NCBI RefSeq assembly: GCF_003597395.2
Contig: NC_133769.1
Span: 177,605,173-177,669,172, forward strand
DNA from: Chelonoidis abingdonii
Lineage: Eukaryota; Chordata; Testudines; Testudinidae
Direction of reading: 5' to 3'
DNA: 64,000 nt
Part shown: positions 59,244 to 64,000 of the stretch, piece after piece
Position numbering within the stretch: position 1 is the stretch's first letter
Layout: each line of letters begins with the position of its first letter
Program-made: the position numbers and the translations under genes
The notes under the pieces: model-generated
Databases searched by the model: none
What the model was told of the DNA's origin: nothing
What the model saw: the letters and a program-made list of their open reading frames with translations, nothing else

Positions 59244-60908
59244 TAGTCCTGTCAAGCGATTAAAAAAAATAATGATTAATCACGTGATTAAAAAATTTAA
59301 TCACAATGTTAAACAATAAGAGAATACTATTTATATAGATAGTTTTGGATATTTTCCATTTTCAGATATATTGATTTCACTTACAATACAGAATATAAAA
59401 TGTAAAGTGCTCACTTTATACTTATTTTTATTATAAATATTTGCACTGTAAAAATACAAGAAATAGTATCTCTCAATTCATTTAATACAAGTACTGTAAT
59501 GCAATCTCTTTATCATGAAAGTTTACCTTACAAATATAGAATTATGTACAAAAAATAACTGCATTCAAAAATAAAACAATGTAAAACTTTAGACTAGAGC
59601 CTACTAGTCCACTCAGTCCTACTTCTTGTTCAGGCAATCATTCAGACAAAAGAAGTTTTTTTACATTTGCAGGAGATAATGCTGCCCACGTCTTGTTTAC
59701 AACGTCACCTGAAAGCGAGAACAGGTGTTCGCATGGCACTGCTGTAGCTGGCATTGCAAGATATTTATGTGCTAGATGCGCTAAAGATTCATATGTCCCT
59801 TCCTGCTTCAACCATCATTTCAGAGGACATGCTTCCATGCTGATGGGTTCTGCTCGATAACGATCCAAAGCAGTGCAGACCAATGCATGTTCATTTTCAT
59901 CATCATGAGTCAGATGCCACCAGCAGAAGATTGATTTTCTTTTAAGGTGGTTTGGGTTGTGTAGTTTCCGCATTGGAGTGTTGTTGCTCTTTGAAGACTT
60001 CTGAAAGCATGCTCCACACCCCGTCTCTCTCAGATTTTGGAAGGCATTTCAGATTCTTAAATCTTGGGTCAAGTGCTGTAGCTATCTTTAGAAATCTCAC
60101 ATTAGTACCTCTATTGAGTTTTTTCAAATCTGCAGTAAAAGTGTTCTTAAAATAAACAACATGCTGGGTCATCATCCAAGACTGCTATAACATGAAATAT
60201 ATGGCAAAATGCAGGTAAAAAATGGAGCAGGAGACATAGAATTCTCCCCCAAATTTAAATTAACATATTTTGTTTTAATGAGTGTTATCAGCTTGGGAGC
60301 ATGTCCTCTGGAATGGTGGCCAAAGCAAGAAGGCGCTTACGAATGTTTAGCACATCTGGCATGTAAATACATTGCAATGCTGCCTACAAAACTGCCATGC
60401 GAACTCCTGTTCTCACTGATGATGTAAATAAGAAATGGGCAGCATTATCTCCTGTAAATGTAAACAAACTTGTTTCTCTTAGAGTTTGGCTGAACAAGAA
60501 GTAGGACTGAGTGGACTTGTAGGCTCGAAGTTTTCCATTGTTTTATTTTTGAGTGCAGTTATGTAACGAAAAACCCCATTTATAAGTTAATCTTTCATGA
60601 TAAAGAGATTGCATTATGGTACTTGTATAAGGTGAAGTGAAAAATACAATTTCTTTTGTTTATTATTTTTACAGTGCAAATATTTGTAATAAAAATAATA
60701 TAAAGTGAGTATGGTACACTTTGTATTCTGTATTGTAATTGAAATCAATATATTTGAAAATGTAGAAAAACATCCAAAATATTTAATAAATTTCAATTGG
60801 TATTCTATTAACAGTGCGATAAAAACTGCGATTAATCGCAATTCATTTTTTTAATTGTGATTAATTTTTTGAGTTAATAGAGTGAGTTAACTGCAATTGA
60901 CAGCCCTA
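59244..60908. mobile_element. hAT element with long inverted arms and perfect 8-bp target duplication
   Basis: The ends 'tagtcctgtcaagcg' and 'caattgacagcccta' are inverted. CTTAAAAT stands on both sides (59236-59243 and 60909-60916). The arms of about 400-650 bp are roughly inverted copies of each other, and both contain the hAT C-terminal dimerisation domain, reading outward. Transposase catalytic-domain remnants lie between them on the minus strand. It has no complete gene. Confidence 0.92.
59640..60175 (-). pseudogene. hAT transposase C-terminal half
   Basis: The minus strand reads YFKNTFTADLKKLNRGTNVR, FLKIATALDPRFKNLKCLPK and SERDGVWSMLSEVFKEQQ (60160-60000), then past stops the dimerisation domain with ACPLK-WLKQEGTYESLAH, KYLAMPATAVPCEHLFSLSG and NKTWAALSPANV (59830-59670). 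The N-terminal zinc finger and the first catalytic Asp are missing. The dimerisation domain is duplicated in inverted orientation at 60285-60510 (PLEWWPKQEGAYECLAHLAC, ALSPVNVNKLVSLRVWLNKK). It cannot be active. Confidence 0.85.
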
Positions 60909-61095
60909 CTTAAAATCTATCTTTTGTAGTTAATAAATTTATTTTATGTTTTAATCCAAACCAGTGAGCTTTGACCGGAGTGCTTGAGGAAAATCTCTGC
61001 TTGGTTACCACACATATGCATTGTTCTCTTCACATTGAGGGAGAGGCGGACCGAGTATTAAACCCATATACTGACCCAGATCTGACCAGGGCAAG

Positions 61096-61803
61096 AATCA
61101 CCTTTGCATCTTGGCACACCCAGGATGCTTCACTCAGGCCTCTCAAATGAGGACCTAGCCACTGTGATACACGTTATCAATCACACTGATGCTTTCCAAA
61201 CACCGATTAACTTCAGAGGTGAATCTAAAATCCTGGTTATAAGTGAAAAGGCACTAATGGACTGTAATTTAGCAATCTCTGAGATGGGGTCATCTGGAGA
61301 GTAACCATAATACAACTACACGCCCTTCACAGGGAGGTTCTGGCTATCAGGCTTTGAGAACAAAGTATTCTTGATGGTGAGACCCTGGCTACCGAACTCC
61401 TTGCCAGACAAGACCAGACTGGGCCCTAGCCCAACGATGCTTCAGATGCATGGGGAAAAGACACCTTTTTGATAAAGTCTCCCTCAGAATTGCTGTTATG
61501 CGTACAGATTGTTTGCTTTAATTTAAAAGTTACACATCTCTGTGCTGGAAGTACAAAAAGAGCAGCATATTTTCGTTCTGAGCTTTTGTGCATTTTTAAT
61601 TTCCGATACAATGGTAACAGCTATGATATAAAAATATAAATTTAGATAGCAATCTGAAAATTTGGTGTAGGTTCACACATATACAAAGCCAGCAGAGAAA
61701 GTAAGATGCTGTGCAATTTTTTTAATGTTCCAGATTTTGATCTTTGCTAAGTTTGAACAATTTTTAAAAAAAAATTGCTCACACTTCACCAAACATGAGA
61801 AGT
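61096..61803. other. No gene seen
   Basis: A 66-codon plus-strand frame at 61104-61304 lies just past the LTR but shows no retroviral or host motif. Confidence 0.4.
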
Positions 61804-61922
61804 AGGGTTGCTGCCAACCCTCCAGAACTGCCCTGGAGTCTCCAGGAACTAAAGATTCATCTTTAATTAAATATTATGTGAAGAAACCTCCAGCAAGACG
61901 TCCAACCAAAATTGGCAACCCT
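61804..61922. mobile_element. Small MITE with TA flanks
   Basis: The left end 'agggttgctgccaaccctcc' and right end 'aaaattggcaaccct' are inverted, with TA on both sides. It is 119 bases and non-coding. It is a recognisable, widespread vertebrate MITE type; the superfamily is not assigned. Confidence 0.7.
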
Positions 61923-63164
61923 AATGAGAAGTCAGAAAGTAATCTGTGATACATACACTGGTACAGCACTTTTCTGGTGACCTCACTAGTTGCTGCCGAA
62001 TATATATTATTTAATTGTATTTTAGAAATAAATTTCTAGCCATTATGATTGTGAAGAAAATCTGAATGTAACCCTAAGTAATGCTGTCTTACTGAAACTG
62101 CAGATGACAACAATACCTTTAAAATGTTCTGTTCACAATACAGAAAGTTATGCTGCAGAATGCAATTACACAATGATTTGATCTGGTACACAGAGAGACT
62201 GAACTATGTTTTGACTATGTCCCCATACTGTGCTAAGGCCTTTATTTTAGGATAATTCAGGGACACTGTGGTCTCAACTACATTACAAAAACAAAACCAA
62301 TGTTCTATTCATGTTGAGTGCTACCTTGACATATCATCCCATCATAAAGTAGCTTTGTGTTGCGTATATGGAACAGGACTCAAGAAGGTGTGTAGTGCCT
62401 CAGTCATCTCAATGGTGCGTTACCTTTGAAATCTGATGAAAATTTAAGTATTGTTGTTATACATTTCATTTCTAATCATTTTAGCAGGAGTATCCAAGTA
62501 GTCTTGGATAGGGATAGCACTTTTTTCCTAGACTAACTCCAGCAGAGCCAAATTTGAATCTTGAAAACAAATGGCCATAAAGGAAATTTTTTCCTAGTTG
62601 TGTTATTCAAAAACAGCTCATACTTTCTACAAAGTTCCCACAAAATTCACTTTTAGACAAAGATTTGGAAGCAGAAATTTAAGCCCCCAAAATATTTTTT
62701 TGAGATTGAACTGCTACTGAAAAGAACGGTTTGAATGGAGTGGCCATCACACCTTTCCCTGAAGTAGCTCCAGTCACAAACAGAATCTGTATGTCTAGAA
62801 AGCAAATGAATAATTTGATAGGTAAAATGCTATCAAGGGGAAACAAAAATGTCCATTATGTAACTGAAAATATCAACGAATAAGACACATGGACACTGAA
62901 CTGGTTATCCTCCAGTGTAATAATGGATTAAGACAACTGAAGATGCAGCCTGATTTTAATGCTTTAGCAAGCATGCATTTTTAATGACATCACACACCAG
63001 CCAACATCATCAAAAAGAGTTGACTGCACATCAACCAACTCATAGAGTATGGTTATGTGAAAGACTCAACGCCTGGAGTACTTGCACATAAAAAAGCTGC
63101 AATTTCAAAATTGAATGTTTATGACAATAAGGACGAAAGGTTCAGTGGTTTAAAAAAACGTGGG
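61923..63164. other. No gene seen
   Basis: AT-rich DNA with no coding frame or named repeat, probably intronic to DCAF6 on the minus strand. Confidence 0.5.
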
Positions 63165-63310
63165 CAGTCAAGAAACCTGAATCCTATTATTTCTGCCACT
63201 GTTTTGCTGTGACTAAGTTGCTGCATCTGAAGGGTAGTGATACTAATCTATTTCACAGGGACATAATCTTTTATTAAGTGTTTAAAGATTCTTGAATGGA
63301 AGATGCTAGT
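63165..63310 (+). repeat. MIR-type CORE-SINE
   Basis: 'cctgaatcctattatttctg' through 'ctgtgactaagttgctgcat', 'actaatctatttcacaggga' and 'ttaagtgtttaaagattctt' follows the order of the MIR consensus. Old and diverged. Confidence 0.6.
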
Positions 63311-64000
63311 CAAGTTCAAAGTATTATTACCCTAGATAAGTGAAGCACAATAATTGAAACACACAGCTTTTTCTTTTTGTATCCCCAACCAATATACATA
63401 AAAACATTGTATTAATTGCAAAAGAACTTGTGTGCCCAAACCTTATCACATATATGTACTTGAAAGCACTCATTCTGCACCACGCTCCAGTTGAAAATAT
63501 TAGCAAAAGTGATTGTATTATGCTGTCCTTGCCAAACCCCAAAATATGGGTTTAACTATTCTAATTAGGCCCAAGAATGAATGACCTGTCTAGGTATTTA
63601 TCACTGTAGTATAAAAGCATTACGATTTTTCCATTAAATAAATCTGAAGAAAAAAACTGAACTCAAGAGGATGATACAGTTTATCTACAGCCAACCCTAA
63701 CATCTGCCTCAGAAGAAATTCTACGGACACTCAAAAACAAAAACAACTGTGGAGGAAGAAAAAGTGAAACCTAATAATCCACAGAACATTCATTTTTCTC
63801 CCATAAGTAAAAAAAAGTGGAGTCTTCATCTAAAATATACTAAGGTTTCCATCCAGAAAATTTTGTGTTTATGTTCCTACAATGAATTTTGCATAATTGG
63901 GTAACTAATACACTTGGTCCACTGCAATATTTTACATACTGCTCCTTAAAAGTTTTTTTGATCACAGATCTGAGTTCAGCTGTCACTTCTGATTCATATT
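63311..64000. other. No gene seen
   Basis: AT-rich. A minus-strand frame open from the window edge to about 63850 (YESEVTAELRSVIKKTFKEQ) matches no DCAF6 segment I know and ends at a stop. Confidence 0.4.

Larger units (their letters stand above)
58404..61095 (+). mobile_element. LTR (ERV-type), split by a hAT insertion
   Basis: It begins TGTGACATTGCACC near 58404. TATA-like 'gctatataaggcagg' lies at about 58908-58922, and after the hAT insert come 'gttaataaatttattttatg' (poly(A) signal near 60934) and 'aggcggaccgagtattaaac'. The right limit near 61095 is uncertain. There is no gag, pol or env frame next to it, so I call it a solo LTR. Confidence 0.65.

Noticed and set aside
61104..61304. 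66-codon frame just past the LTR as a retroviral gag start
   Set aside because: No gag motif, no primer-binding site recognised, and the frame ends without continuation.
56338..64000. Search for further upstream DCAF6 exons
   Set aside because: Nothing matching the acidic linker or earlier WD repeats was found on the minus strand, so the intron probably continues past the window.

Overview
This is a vertebrate nuclear window. The mix of repeats points to a reptile, most likely a turtle: CR1 and L2-like LINEs, old MIR-type SINEs, PIF/Harbinger and hAT DNA transposons, a GC-rich DIRS-type tyrosine-recombinase retrotransposon, several ERV-type LTRs and a palindromic repeat family ending in 'cagactaacacggctac'. 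The turtle call rests on my recollection of these families; I ran no search. There is no prokaryotic gene organisation, no tRNA or rRNA gene and no CRISPR array.

The only recognisable host gene is DCAF6 (NRIP/IQWD1, a WD40 substrate receptor of CUL4-DDB1 ubiquitin ligases). It lies on the minus strand, and its last five coding exons can be placed to the base: 56337-56199 (IQ motif), 47525-47369 and 45642-45554 (last WD repeats), 34751-34646, and 33813-33749 with the stop codon. A poly(A) signal follows near 33433. Upstream exons are not in the window. The coding path joins in frame with GT-AG introns. Three other loci have decayed: an olfactory-receptor pseudogene (22880-23735) and transposase relics at 2-3.3 kb and 18.7-19.4 kb.

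Layout. 0-18.5 kb: intergenic DNA with a Harbinger relic, a MITE, an LTR, LINE fragments, a hAT relic and old repeats. 18.5-33.4 kb: Harbinger fragment, LTR, nested MITE plus hAT, the receptor pseudogene, a CR1 LINE, a MITE with clean TTA duplications, and a 1.1 kb polypyrimidine tract. 33.4-56.3 kb: the DCAF6 3' half, whose introns hold almost all the large elements. Intron 45553-34752 holds an 8 kb DIRS complex. Intron 56198-47526 holds a LINE fragment, a fossil DIRS and a nearly complete 5.4 kb Harbinger transposon that itself carries a solo-LTR-like insertion. 56.3-64 kb: a CR1 fragment, a plus-strand LTR split by a hAT element with a perfect 8-bp duplication, a small MITE and a MIR.

The most unusual structure is the DIRS complex at 35.14-43.08 kb. 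Its order is: outer terminal repeat, RT, tyrosine recombinase, a head-to-head junction of a second terminal-repeat type, gag, the same 1.2 kb RT segment again, then the outer terminal repeat inverted. This is what one crossover of a circular DIRS intermediate into a resident, internally deleted DIRS copy would leave. However, the two RT copies differ mainly by scattered one-base indels, and a 25-N gap lies inside, so unpolished long-read assembly must be excluded first.
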